Assembly: GCA_027886185.1 (NCBI GenBank)
Contig: WOAB01000093.1
Coordinates: forward strand, 6,882,001 to 6,946,000
Reading direction: 5' to 3'
DNA: 64,000 nt
Origin: Rheum nobile
Lineage: Eukaryota; Streptophyta; Magnoliopsida; Caryophyllales; Polygonaceae
The notes below the pieces were generated by a model, which ran no database searches, was not told the origin of the DNA, and saw nothing but the letters and a program-made list of their open reading frames with translations. Below, one piece after another: positions 11,079 through 22,669 of the stretch (position 1 is its first letter; each line of letters opens with the position of its first letter). The position numbers were made by a program, and so were the translations under genes.

Positions 11079-12261
11079 GTGCAGACGACTGCTCAGAACA
11101 GGGGAAAGGCCCTAGCTGTTTATGGAAGTCAGGGCCAACGCTTGTACGAGATGCGTGAGGCAGATGGACCCAACGCTCCGATTGCTCAAGGTACTCTATA
11201 CCTTCACTCTACTTCAGTGTGCATTCTGTTTGATTCTGGTACTACGCATTCCTTTATTTCGGATAGCTGTGTTAGCAAGTTAGATTTAGTGTGCAACGAT
11301 TCGTGCGACCATTTTGTCGTTAATCTTCCTAATGGAGAACGTTTGGTGGGAACCAAGCATCTGTATAGCCATGGCTCCATACGACATTATCCTCGGTATG
11401 GATTGGCTGACGCGTCACAAGGCGGTGATCGACTTCAGTTCAAGAACGGTGACGGTGTCATCCAGGGGCCAATTCATGTGTAAGTTCAAAGGTCGAAATG
11501 ACGCTGATAACGGCAAGCTGATCAATGCGATGGCTGCGTTTAAGCTACTACGACAAGGATGTGTCGGGTACCTTTGTTACTTGGATTCGCCTGCGAAGGA
11601 TGGACCTGAGGTTCTTGATATTCCTGTAGTTAGGGAGTTTTCGGATGTCTTTCCGGAAGAAATTCTTGGATTACCCCCGAACCGCGACATAGAGTTTTCA
11701 ATTGATCTCGAGCCTGGTACGATGCCGATTTCCAAATCACCGTACCGGATGGCTCCAGCTGAGATGCAAGAATTGAAGAATCAACTTGAAGATTTTCTTG
11801 ACAAAGGTTATGTCAGGCCGAGTGCATTGTCGTGGGGTGCCCCGGTATTATTCGTCAAAAAGAAGGACGAATCGTTCCGACTTTGTATCGACTACCGAGA
11901 GTTGAATAAGGTGACGATCAAGAACAAGTATCCTTTGCCTAGGATTGATGACTTGTTGGACCAATTGCAGGGAGCAAAGGTTTTCTCCAAGATCGACTTG
12001 AGATCTGGATATCATCAACTCAGGATTCGTGAGCAGGACATTCCTAGAACTGCGTTCAGGACCAGATATGGTCATTACGAGTTCGTAGTAATGCCTTTTG
12101 GGCTTACAAATGCTCCAGCTGTCTTTATGGACTTGATGAACCGATGTTTTCACCAGTACTTGGATAAGTTCGTGGTGGTCTTCATAGACGACATCCTGAT
12201 CTATTCTCCGAATGAAGAAGTGCCACGAGGAACATCTGCGGATTGCCTTGTCAATCCTTAG
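11079..12261 (+). pseudogene. Protease and N-terminal RT of Tekay-A
   Basis: The protease motif is FDSGTTHSFIS (about 11230-11262), followed after a frameshift near 11345-11375 by DIILGMDWLTRH, the conserved end of this protease family. RT follows from about 11620 (DVFPEEILGLPPNRDIEFSI, FVKKKDESFRLCIDYRELN, SKIDLRSGYHQLR) with catalytic FIDD at about 12183-12194. A second frameshift at about 12215 moves the rest of pol to another frame. Part of the protease core appears deleted. Confidence 0.85.
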
Positions 12262-14530
12262 AGAACATCAGCTTTATGCTAAACTGTCCAAGTGTGAATT
12301 CTGGATAAAGGAAGTGGCTTTCTTAGGCCACATGATCAATAAAAATGGGGTTATGGTTGATCCCCAAAAGATTGAAGCGGTGGCTAAATGGACACAACCC
12401 CAGAATGTGAAGGAGGTGCGTAGTTTTCTTGGACTTGCCGGGTATTATAGAAGGTTCATAGAAGGATTTTCAAAGATCGCTCTACCTATGACCAGTCTAC
12501 TCCGCAAGGTCCACAAGAAGTTTGTCTGGAATGACAAGTGCGAGGTCAGTTTCCAGGAGTTGAAGCGACGGTTGACCTCGGCACCCGTGTTAGCACTCCC
12601 AGAGGGGAACGACGATTATGTGGTCTATAGTGATGCTTCCAAGTGTGGTCTTGGTTGTGTTTTGATGCAAAGGGGCAGAGTCATTGCTTACGCATCTAGA
12701 CAACTCAAGACTTACGAAGAAAACTATCCGACCCATGATCTTGAGTTAGCAGCGGTTGTCTTTGCGCTGAAGATTTGGAGGCATTACCTCTACGATATAA
12801 GATGCCAAGTCTTCACCGACCACAAAAGTCTCAAGTATATATTTACTCAGAAGGAGTTAAATATGAGACAACGCCGCTGGCTAGAGTTGCTCAAGGACTA
12901 CGACATGGAGTTGTTGTATCATCCGGGCAAGGCTAATGTAGTAGCTGATGCACTAAGCCGGAAGACAACGCATGAGACGGTAGTTGCTCTACTTACTGCT
13001 CAGACCAAGCTAAACCAAGAGTCATGCGACATTGAAGTCTTGTATGACCAGCGTAGAGGGTACCTGAGTCTGATGGAGATTCAGGCTACACTGCTGGATC
13101 AAATCAAAGAAAAACAAGTCGATGACATCATCTTGGTAAAGTTAAGCAGTGAAGTGATGGATGGGAAAGCTCCCAGTTTTGTGGTTCAGGATGATGGATC
13201 ACTTTGGTTTCGGGACCGGATCTGTGTGCCTGACACAAAAGGTCTTCGTCAGTTGGTGATGAGAGAAGCTCATTCATCTGCTTACTCTGTGTATCCTGGC
13301 TCTAGCAAGATGTACAAGGATCTCAGGAAGAAGTTTTGGTGGCCAAACATGAAGTGAGACGTAGCAGACTTTGTGGCAAAGTGCTTAACTTGCCAGAAGG
13401 TCAAGATCGAACACCGCAGGCCAGGTGGTGAGATGCTACCTCTCCCCGTACCAGAATGGAAATGGGAGGATATTTCCATGGACTTCGTCACTGGGCTACC
13501 CAAGACCCGAAGTCAGAGAGATGCCATCTGGGTAATTATGGATAGGCTTACGAAGAGTGCTCATTTCATAGCCATCAAGACCACATGGGAAACCCAGAAG
13601 TTAGCAGAAGTTTACCAGAAGGAGATTGTCCGCTTACATGGCATTCCTTAGACCATTGTATCGGACCGAGATGACCGTTTCATGTCAAGGTTCTGGAAGG
13701 AACTTCATAAGGCTATGGGAACCGAGTTAAGGTTCAGTACATCGTTTCATCCTCAGACAGATGGCCAGTCTGAAAGGACCATCCAAACTCTGGAGGATAT
13801 GCTTAGAGCTTGTGTGCTCGATCGTCCGACTAGTTGGGAGGACAACTTGAGCCTAATTGAGTTCACGTACAACAATAGTTGGCATGCTACAATCAAGATG
13901 GCTCCGTTTGAAGCTTTGTATGGTCGCAGATGCAGATCTCCGATTTGTTGGGATGATAATGCCGACAAAATTCTGCTTGGACCAGAGTTGGTCGAAAGGA
14001 CGGCTTCAGACATTGCTTTGATCAGACAAAGGATGTTGACCGCTCAGAGTCGACAAAAGTCCTACGCAGATTGGAAGCGCAAGACTGTCGAGTTCGAGGT
14101 CGGTGACAAGGTTTTTGTCAAGGTATCGCCATCCAAAGGAGTTTTCAGATTTGGTAAGCGTGGGAAGCTTAACCCTCGCTACGTGGGACCATACGAGATT
14201 CTGGATAAAGTGGGATCTCTAGCGTACCATTTGGCGTTACCGCCATCGGCTCACCCGGTGCATAACGTGTTCCACGTATCGTTACTCAGAAAGTATGTAC
14301 CAGATGAATCTCATGTGCTTAGTTATGAAGACATCGAGATTCAAGCTAATGGTACTTATGAAGAGTTGCCCGTGCGCATTTTGGAGCATCGGGAGAAGCG
14401 TTTGCGCAACAAGATCGTGCCGTTGGTACGAGTGTTGTGGTCCAAGTCAGGGACCGAAGAAGTTACTTGGGAGACGTGGGAAACCGAGTCAGATATGCTC
14501 ATGCGTTTTCCCGAGTTATTCTCGACCTAA
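12212..14530 (+). pseudogene. RT C-terminus, RNase H, integrase and chromodomain-like tail of Tekay-A
   Basis: RT thumb (HLRIALSILREHQLYAKLSK) leads to RNase H (VVYSDASKCGLGCVL, THDLELAAVVFALK, TDHKSLKYI). Integrase shows the zinc-binding H/C segment (ending CLTCQKVK), DDE residues in SMDFVTGL, VSDRDDRF and TDGQSERTIQTLE. The C-terminal tail ends YEELPVRILEHREKRLRNK and VTWETWETESDMLMRFPELF, as in Tekay/Del chromodomains thought to guide integration to heterochromatin. Stops at TGA 13355-13357 and TAG 13649-13651 break the frame. Confidence 0.88.
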
Positions 14531-14549
14531 GTTTCGGGGTCGAAACTTC

Positions 14550-14566
14550 TTTTAAGGGGGAGGAGA
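14550..14566 (+). other. Polypurine tract of Tekay-A
   Basis: TTTAAGGGGGAGGAGA directly precedes the 3' LTR at 14567. This is the expected plus-strand priming site. Confidence 0.85.
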
Positions 14567-16957
14567 TGTAATACCCCGTATTTTTATAAGATTATTTTGG
14601 GAATTTTGGAATTTTCCCGAGTACCCGTTGTGTACGTCGGATTTAATACAGAGAGTTTGAGACATTCTGTAATATGCTCTGTATCTGTAATATTTTTCTC
14701 AGTGAAATAATATACAGACAAGGTGCCTTAGATTTTAATTGTCGTTCGCGTACGATAATTTTTATCCCGGTTTAATGTCATGTTCGTTCAAAGCTGAATG
14801 GGCGGGAAAGAGGTGTCACGGCGACCGCCGTAAAGTCGCGGCGACCGCCGTAGTGAGACCCAAGCACGGCGACCGCCGTAAAGTCACGGCGCCCGCCGTC
14901 CCAGTGCTCGAGGAGGCAGCTAGTGTGCCAGGCCACGGCGACTGCCGTAATTACGGCGCCCGCCATAGGCAAAATCACGGCGACCGCCGTGATTACCCAG
15001 CGGACAATGTCCGATGGTCGCCGGCGAGTTCTGGTGAGCGCCGAACTAGCTCTAGGCCCTCTTCTTCGTGCTCCAGACGCTTTGGCTATAAAAGGAGGTG
15101 TTGGGGGTGAGGTTTTGAGCCATCCCAGCACCAAACCTCTGCCAAATTCGCCTCTCGCCGGAGTTGTGCCTTCGCCGGAATTTCTAAAGCTTTCGTTGGT
15201 GTTGTTAGTGGTGTTTCCGGCAGCTCTTTTGAAGCCTTGTGGTTGCCTTTGAAGGTCAGAAACCAAGCCAGGCTGAAAGGGGTCGAAACGCGCTTTGTTT
15301 TGGTGAGATTTCTCTCGTCTCTGTCGACCGTGTTCTTCACGGCGACCGCCGCCAAGAACAGTGACCGCCGCCAGTGCCCAGAATGCCTTCGTGGCTTTGG
15401 CTTGGTCGGTTGTCATCGTGGCGTCTTTCCTTTCGTGTTCTTTCGCCGTGTTTAGATTCGTACTGTTTATGTCGGATCTAACTTAGGGTTCCTTTTATGG
15501 GTCGACTCGAAGGTTGTTGTGCTGTCGAAACTATACCGTGTCGAGCCCGAAATCCAGTTGATGTCTTTAGACTATTCTGCGGAGTAAGGCAAGTGGTGGT
15601 TCGCTCTTGCTCATTCGTTCCATATTTACATTAATTATCAGTAGTTTATCTGAGTAATTAATTTGGAATGAATATTCTGTTTGTCTGGAAACGATTTTGA
15701 TAAACTGTTTTGAAAATCATATAATAGGTTGTATATCTGTTAGAACAACGCTATTATCTGTGATCGCCTTTTGTGCCTTTATGTGGATTTATCCTGTAAC
15801 TGTTGTGGTGCTGTAACTGTTTAGTTAGCACTGTTAGATAGGAACGTTACTCGGACTCTGTCCAATCGTTTCTTTATAATCTGGTATCGGGATGGCTCGT
15901 CCCCATCTGGTACTATTCTAAGATCATGATCGGTCTCTTACACATGTGTGTAGAGACAGGACACTTAGCTGGTGTCACAAACCTTTCGGTATACGTCACT
16001 CTCGACGAAACGTATACTAAGATGTGTCGTCCCATTGGTGGGGTACACATGTAAAAGTCTATAATGTGATGTGTGTTTTTGAAACATAATCAGATAAGTG
16101 CTACCTTGACGCACATAATTAATGAACGCTCAACGAGTAGGGCAGCTAGGTAATAGTGCCGCTAGGAAGACTCGTGTTGACTTGAATGTAGTACGTCTTC
16201 TTTCCGATCTGGATTCGCTGAAAGGCGGTGAGGTTGGTCATTGACTGAAGCATCTCAGTCAGTTTTAAATCATTGTTGTATGATTCTGTAACTTTCCAGA
16301 TTTATCATACTTCCTTAAAGACTCATTTCCGTTGGAGTCTTCTTTCGAGCCGATTTCTGTGAAGATTCAGTCTTCCAGAATCCTCTCTTATGCATACCTC
16401 TTGTTCATTCCAGTAGGAGTATGGTGGTTGACAAGCGTACTTGATTATTATTCGAGGGACGAGGAGTCTAACCTAATACGTCTGCTTTGAACCATTCTGC
16501 TTTGTATCCTTGCTAGTCTATTCATTTAGACTAACCAACCAATATTTTCCCTTACATGGTTGGCTGGTGTCATCCGTTCGATTCGGCACATCAGATAAGA
16601 AGTAGTTCAGAAGACCAGAAGGACTATGGAGTCAACGGTGGTTTTTCAATGTTTTAATTATTTCTTTAATCAGGTTGAGATCTTTTGGACAATAACTTTG
16701 ATTGTAATATACTTTCTTAGACTTCCACTGTGTTTGTTTTAAACTCTGTATTGACCTATTCGGGATTGGGCTGTAATCCCGTAACCCTTGTTTCCTTGAC
16801 AATGTTACGTTTTGGAATTTAGTGCTCGATCATTGTGTATCAATTGCATTTCATAAATCGTATTTAAGTGGTAAAGCCTTGGGTGATCTCGGTAAGGAAC
16901 ACTGGGGTCACTGGCGGTAATACCTTTCCAAAAGGGTTAAGTTTTGGGGGTGTTACA
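14567..16957 (+). repeat. 3' LTR of Tekay-A
   Basis: It has the same length (2,391 bp) and ends as the 5' LTR. The palindrome array recurs at about 14818-14990 and TATAAAA at 15087-15093. Differences from the 5' copy are mostly C/T and G/A. Confidence 0.93.
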
Positions 16958-16962
16958 TTAGT

Positions 16963-18181
16963 ACCCTCGACTTACCACCAATATATAAAATTCCCAACAA
17001 AGTGGGGGATACAAGAAATAAATGCGCGACCATCAATCTACCAAGGAATGCTATGTCACTTCAATGAAGGTGACAGTCTGAACGGATCAAGCATAGCAAT
17101 TACATAGCGACGGGGGACCTATGCAATACATCGAGTTGGAAATGAAACAACTCGACGAAACCGCTTTAGATCCTTCGAAGCCAAAATAGATTATAAGGAT
17201 CCGGTCGGAATGAAAACATGCTAGGAATTAGTCCATATGTAATTACACATAAGCTAAATGTCGACCCGATCTACCCACCTGTAAAACAAAAACAACAAAA
17301 ATTCACACCTGAGCGGAATAAAATCGTCGATGACAAAGTATTTAACTTACTAGAAATGGGTAAAATAAATAAGTTAAATATCCCGAATGGATAGCTAGCA
17401 TTTTCGTAGTGCAAAAAGAAAATGGCAAGTGGAGAGTCTGCATCGACTTCACATATCTTAATAAGGCATGCCCTAAGGACTCATTCCCCTCATCACATAT
17501 TGACGCAATGGTCGACGCGACAACAGGGCATCAAATGCTCACATTCATGGACACCCTCAGTGGCAATAACCAAATTCTCATGGATCCCGACGACAGAGAG
17601 AAGACAACATTCATAACGAGCCAAGGTACATATTGCTATAAGGTTATGCGATTTGGACAAAAAATTTCAGGTTCAACCTACCAAAGGCTCATGAACGAAA
17701 TGTTCAAAGACCAAATTGGGGACACAACAGAAGTTTATATAGATGACATGCTGCTCAAATCAAAAGTCTCCTTAGACCACATAAGACAATTAGAAGAAGC
17801 ATTCACCGTGCTCAGAAGGACAACATGAAACTTAGGGTTCGTTTGAATATCTCTAGATAATGCATTAAATTGCATTAAATGCCACATTTGCAAAATAATG
17901 CAATTTAATGCATTATTTTAGGAATCCAAACAGGCCCTTAAATCGAAAAATACTCCTATGGAGTGTCGTCGGGAAAATTTCTAGGGTACATGGTGACTCA
18001 AAGAGGCATTGAAGCAAACCCCGATCAGATCAAAGCAATTATGGACTTGAAATCGCCTCAATGCGTAAAAGACGTACAATGTCTAGCATGTCGAGTCACC
18101 GCACTAAACAGGTTCATTTCTAAATTCTCAAACAAGTGCAAACTTTTCTACGACGTCCTTAGACTAAAGAAATCATTTTAA
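16963..18181 (+). pseudogene. RT of Tat-1 (split by a MITE)
   Basis: Recognisable blocks are ENGKWRVCIDFTYLNKACPK, HIDAMVDATTGHQMLTFMDT, ITSQGTYCYKVM and catalytic VYIDDMLLKSK (about 17733-17765). A Tourist-like MITE at 17835-17937 cuts the thumb region, which resumes in another frame as GKFLGYMVTQRGIEANPDQI. Several frameshifts and stops make it non-functional. A segment homologous to EMEQLDE... of Tat-2/Tat-3 lies upstream at about 17120-17160. Confidence 0.8.
17835..17937. mobile_element. 103-bp Tourist-like MITE inside Tat-1 RT
   Basis: It begins GGGTTCGTTTGAATATC and ends GGAATCCAAACAGGCCC, which pair as terminal inverted repeats. TTA flanks both ends (17832-17834, 17938-17940). The interior (ATGCATTAAATTGCATTAAA) is itself inverted, so the whole element can fold back. 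Confidence 0.85.
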
Positions 18182-19341
18182 TGGACCGAAGAACATGAAA
18201 AGGCATTTCAAGGCTTAAAAAATTACTTGGCTAATCCACTCTTGCTATCAAAACCAAAAGAAAATGCCATCACATTTATATTTAGTCGTATCTGAGGCGA
18301 CGATAAGTGCAATCTTGATAAGGGAAGAAGATTGAAAGCAATCACCGGTCTATTATGTAAGTAAGTCGCTTCTACCAACTAAAACACGATATTCATCACT
18401 TGAAAAACTGGTCCCAACATTAGTTATGGCCTTAAACAAGTTATGACCTTATTTTAAATCATATAATATTATTGTGCGTACTAACCATCCTATGAAGATA
18501 GTCATGAGGAAACCAGAATTCATAGACCCGATCGTAAAATGGGCGATACACGTGTGCGGATTCAACATACAGTACAATCCAAGAACAACTATAAAGTCTC
18601 AGGCTTTAGTCGACTTTGTGGTTGACTTCAGTCCGACCCTAGAACAAGAAGCCTTAAAAGAAACATTACAACTATACAATGTGCAAGACAACAACACTTG
18701 GGAACTTCATACAAATAGAGCCTCAAATGCTAGAGAAGTAGGGCTCGAGGTCGTACTAAAGTCGCCACAAGGGGACAAGGTAGCCCAAGTCGTGCGATGA
18801 GAATGTGAAGCGACCAACAATGAGGCAAAATATAAAGCCTTGATCTTTGGGCTTAGACTGTCCATGACATGTCTGTATACAACATCGAAGTAATTTGTGA
18901 CTCACTCCTGATCATCAATCAAGTACAAGGACTATACACTTTAAAGACGACATGATGATAGCCTACCTCCAAATCGTCAAGGACCTAGCTCAAAATTTTG
19001 AAAAATTCAGCGTCAAACAAGTCCCACGAGATTCTAATGCTCAACCAAATGCTTTAGCCAACTTAGGGTCGGCTATCACTCCAGAACACTTCTCCACAAT
19101 TCCACTTACTCACATCACAACTCCAGCGGTCGGCAAAATAAACACGTCGACCATCGATTTTGACATGACCCTACACTTTGACGACTTACCCCTAGAAGTG
19201 GTCGTGTCGACAGAGGTGGGAGACGACCTGGAGGAAGACATTGTATCTCAAGAAGACGATTGTACAATAACCTACATTAAATGGCTCAAAGACGACGTCC
19301 TACCTAGTGACAAGAACGGCACAAAACAACTTAAGGTATGA
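18182..19341 (+). pseudogene. RNase H and second RNase H of Tat-1
   Basis: Fragments of the first RNase H occur at 18190-18640 (MKIVMRKPEFIDPIVKWAIH, SQALVDFVVDFSPTLEQEA). The second, Tat-specific RNase H follows (WELHTNRASNAREVGLEVVL, ICDSLLIINQVQG in shifted frames to about 18960). Then comes the linker ending YIKWLKDDVLPSDKNGTKQL. At least three frameshifts are present. Confidence 0.7.
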
Positions 19342-20496
19342 GCCACATCCTTTGATTTACAAGAAGGTGTTTTATTCAAAAAATTTGTAACATGTCTGCT
19401 CCTAAGTATTATGGAGAAAGACAAAGTCCAGCGTATTCTACAATCATTACATGAAGGCAAATGTGGGAACCACACTAGCGTTCTAGCATATCCGACAAAG
19501 CACCAAGAGCATGTTAATATTGTTCAACCATGAAACAAGATGCGATGTAGTATGTCAAAGAATGTGACACTTGCCAATGACATGCCCCCGTCTTCCACCA
19601 AACGTCGGATCTGTTACATCCGACACTAGCACCTTGACCATTCATGAGATGGGGCATGGACATCATCAGCAAACTATCACATGCATCAGGACAAAGTGTC
19701 TTTTTCTTAGTCATGACAAATTACTTTTCTAAATGGATTGAAGTCGAAGCATATCGAGATGTAAAAGATAAACACGTCATATCATTTATAAAATGTAACA
19801 TCTTGTGCAGATTCGAAGTTCCATCAGAAATTGTATGCGACAATGGATCCCAATTCATAAGTCACCGAACAAGATCATTGTGCAAACAATGGAACATCAA
19901 CCTTGTCACATCGACTCCTTGCTACCCATAGTCCAATGGACAAGCCGAGTCGAGCAACAAAATTATCATAAACAACCTCAAGAAGCGACTCGAAGGCGCC
20001 AAAGGTAAATGGGCCGACGAGTTTCCTCTGATTCTTTGGTCCAACAAGACCACCCCCCAATATTACTATAGGACAGTCACCCTTTTCATTGGTCTATGAA
20101 TGTAAAGTCGTCATTCCAAACAAAATCCTAGTACCGACCACCAGGTTTTGTTTACTGATTGAAGACCAAAACAATGTCAAGTTATTGCATGATCTAAACA
20201 CGAATGAATAACTCAGAGAAAAAGCAAGAATAAGGATGACAAGGTATCATCAACAAGTCGACATAAGTTACGATAAAAATGTGAGGGTCAAATTGTTCAA
20301 GGTAAGCGACTTGGTACTACGGAAAGTATTTTCTAACACCAAAGACCTTGCCGATGGGAAATTGGCTTCACAATGGGAAGGACTCTACATAATAAAAGAA
20401 ATAGTCGGTCAAGGAGCGTACCGACTTGAGACTTACGACATACTACCCATTCCAAAAGGCTGGAACTCGACACACCTAAAGTTGTATCATTTCTAA
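19342..20496 (+). pseudogene. Integrase remnant of Tat-1
   Basis: Core pieces are WGMDIISKLSHASGQSVFFL and NYFSKWIEVEAYRDVKDKHV with the first Asp, then EIVCDNGSQFIS with the second. The C-terminal domain is open at 20236-20496 (RYHQQVDISYDKNVRVKLFK, ending HLKLYHF). Frameshifts and stops separate the blocks. Confidence 0.75.
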
Positions 20497-20824
20497 ATCC
20501 TTACTACTTTTATTCGTACATTACATATCAAGCTCCAGTTCATCTTACTTTTTTTCATTTTCATGAACTCATACTCACTTAAGCATCGAAGGGCCGTTGG
20601 GGAAGCCAACGACTAAATCCTCACGATTCTTTCTATTGAGTGAATAAAACGGGTCCACAAAGACAAGCTCGAGTCATCAAGTAGATCAACACAATAAATT
20701 TCATAAAGCGCTTACATAACACAACACAATTGATCAGATAAATGGGGAGTCGAGGCACAACAAGTACAAAAAACAATAGTTTCCCCAATCAAATATTGAC
20801 TCAAATCCTCGCACATACGACTCC
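20497..20824 (+). other. Spacer downstream of Tat-1 pol
   Basis: No ORF. The stretch at 20586-20620 (GGGCCGTTGGGGAAGCCAAC) resembles the spacer between pol and the antisense ORF in Tat-3 (about 40395-40430). Confidence 0.5.
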
Positions 20825-20832
20825 TCTCCATT

Positions 20833-21174
20833 CAATGTTCTAAAAGTTGCTAGGCGGGAGCTAGGCGGTGAGGGGGGTCCTAGCGCCTAGGCGGCTAGGC
20901 GGATTAAAAGTTAATGCGTGATCCATGTGATTATTTGACTACGTTCTCCCAAATCAATTAATGTTTATAAAACTATGTTGGGATGATGTTTGATTTATAA
21001 TAATGGGCCTTATTTTACAAAGCCTCACCCAAAACTATGTTTTATACACCCGCCATCTCCTAATATGTTGCCGCTTCCACAACATCTGAGACTTCTTCTC
21101 GCCTAGGCGGTGGATGACCGCCTAGCGCCCAGGCGGGGCCTAGGCGGTCTTAGGCGGAGAGTTTTAGAACATTG
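20833..21174. mobile_element. hAT-like MITE rich in CTAGGCGG
   Basis: The 342-bp element has perfect 13-bp terminal inverted repeats (CAATGTTCTAAAA ... TTTTAGAACATTG). The flanking octamers TCTCCATT (20825-20832) and TCTCCAGT (21175-21182) fit an 8-bp hAT target duplication with one or two changes. Subterminal GCCTAGGCGG-type units recur at both ends in inverted orientation. It encodes no protein. Confidence 0.75.
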
Positions 21175-21182
21175 TCTCCAGT

Positions 21183-21550
21183 ACACTACAAATTGTAGAA
21201 CTTATTACATACAATTACAGGTTAACTCAACCACTTCAATGATTGAAGCAGTACGACTCGATCAATCCCTCTTAGTCCTTGAGTCGGATAGGGCAACATG
21301 CAAAACAAAACAAGAACAATACAAGGTATACATGCACATACATAGCATTATAAGTAATAGAAAAGCATAAAACAACCATCTATAGCAACGAGTCACCAAA
21401 ACCATAGTCTATTCGTCACCACAATGGGGCACATACATTTTTTCAACCTGTCATCCCGACATGGTACCACAAAAACCATAATTAAAACATCCATCACGGT
21501 GGCACATACATGATAAAAATCCATGTAGTTTGATACTTAAAAACTGACAT
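21183..21550. other. Spacer of Tat-1 between pol and antisense ORF
   Basis: AT-rich and without a convincing gene. It would hold the 3' untranslated region of the antisense ORF. Confidence 0.45.
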
Positions 21551-21726
21551 CTACGATTCTCCTGACTTTTCAGTCACGTTTGGGGAAGCCGACATTGAGG
21601 CAACGGTAGAAATCGGGGTCACATCAAGTATCACCTCTTCGTTGCCGGTCATCTCATTCTCCTAATCGTCGTCGGGAGAATCCTTCACCAATCCAACAAG
21701 TCGAAGAAGCTTTTCCCTAGGGACAC
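21551..21726 (-). pseudogene. C-terminal part of the antisense ORF of Tat-1
   Basis: Read on the - strand it ends VASMSASPNVTEKSGES at a TAG (21551-21553). The final EKSGES is identical to the end of the Tat-3 antisense ORF, which supports homology. One in-frame stop lies inside (after VKDSPDDD). The rest of the gene continues beyond Tat-2 at 38805-39222. Confidence 0.6.
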
Positions 21727-22380
21727 TGTTTTGGGGCGAAAAGATCAGTCGACCTAAATCGCCTTAGATGGGGTAACGAGTCGATCGGATAATACAAAAT
21801 CGATCCAAACCAAATAGACAATCAACCAAGTAAAGAGTAGATGCAAAATAACAATATGATTTATTGATCAATCGATGATAGAATCAGATCAAAGTACAAC
21901 TTATCCTTGAAGAGTAAGAGATCGAGTCCTGTTCGACAGGCGGTATCAGTGATTCGACCGGCAATGATCGAGTAGTATCCCAGGGAGCTTGAGCGAGAGC
22001 GAATATGCTAGTAAGCCTTTTGAAAGCAAAGTGAGTGAATACTGTGTGTAGACGTGTGTTCTGTCGATTGCTTCTTCGTGATCTATTTATGGTAGCTTCC
22101 TCTTGTGTCCGTTACTTGTCTTCGTAATATCTTCTATTCATTCCATGCGTGATCTTCGGGATTTGCTCTTGAATTCCATCATAATCTTCGTGTTTAATTT
22201 CGTTACCGTTGCCATTGATCAAACAATTAATGTCCTGGGCGAAATCTTCGGAGCTGGTCGGATCCCGCGCGTCTGAGGAGTGTACGTCGCTTCCTTCTAA
22301 TTTCTTCTGGCCTTCGACTTTGCCTGGACCTTGGCCCAATTCGCTTGCTCCGATCCCTTTGGAGTATGTTGGGCCCAACA
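21727..22380 (-). repeat. 3' LTR of Tat-2
   Basis: 654 bp; on the + strand it starts TGTTTTGGGGCG and ends GGGCCCAACA. It matches 38147-38799 along its whole length. In element sense a purine-rich CTTGGGGCTAT precedes it (22381-22391), the likely polypurine tract. Confidence 0.92.
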
Positions 22381-22669
22381 ATAGCCCCAAGTTGTTTTGG
22401 GCTTCACGGCAGCTGTGAGATGGAGTCCAAACAACTTTCATCCCACACGATTTCCACCCTCCGATATGGGCGCGACATGCGAGGGCTACGTGGCGATAAC
22501 CCCGCTACACGATGGGACGTCTCTGTGACCTGCCGATTCCCTCCATAAATCCGAATTAAGTTTCTGACGGTTTGGTTTCATCTTCTTCCCTTGCTCTCTG
22601 ATTTGGTAGGCTTGTCTAGGTTTTCTCGAAAAAATTGCTCTTCGATTCTCTTCTCTTTCTGTTCTGGAA
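22381..22669 (+). promoter_or_regulatory. Putative promoter and leader of the Tat-2 antisense ORF
   Basis: This stretch separates the 3' LTR from the antisense ORF start. TCCATAAATCC at about 22541-22551 is TATA-like and lies about 125 bp upstream of ATG 22670. A pyrimidine-rich leader follows (TTCGATTCTCTTCTC). Promoter function is an inference from position. Confidence 0.35.

Larger units (their letters stand above)
6049..16957 (+). mobile_element. Tekay/Del-type chromovirus (Tekay-A), complete but coding-defective
   Basis: A 10,909-bp Ty3/gypsy element has two LTRs of 2,391 bp each and a TTAGT target duplication (6044-6048 and 16958-16962). Its PBS is complementary to initiator tRNA-Met. 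The order is LTR, PBS, extra acidic ORF, gag, protease, RT, RNase H, integrase with a C-terminal chromodomain-like tail, PPT, LTR. The chromodomain-like tail and LTRs over 2 kb fit the Tekay/Del lineage. The LTRs differ at roughly 55 sites by eye (about 2.3%), mostly transitions. It sits in the protease-RT linker of Tat-1. Confidence 0.92.
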
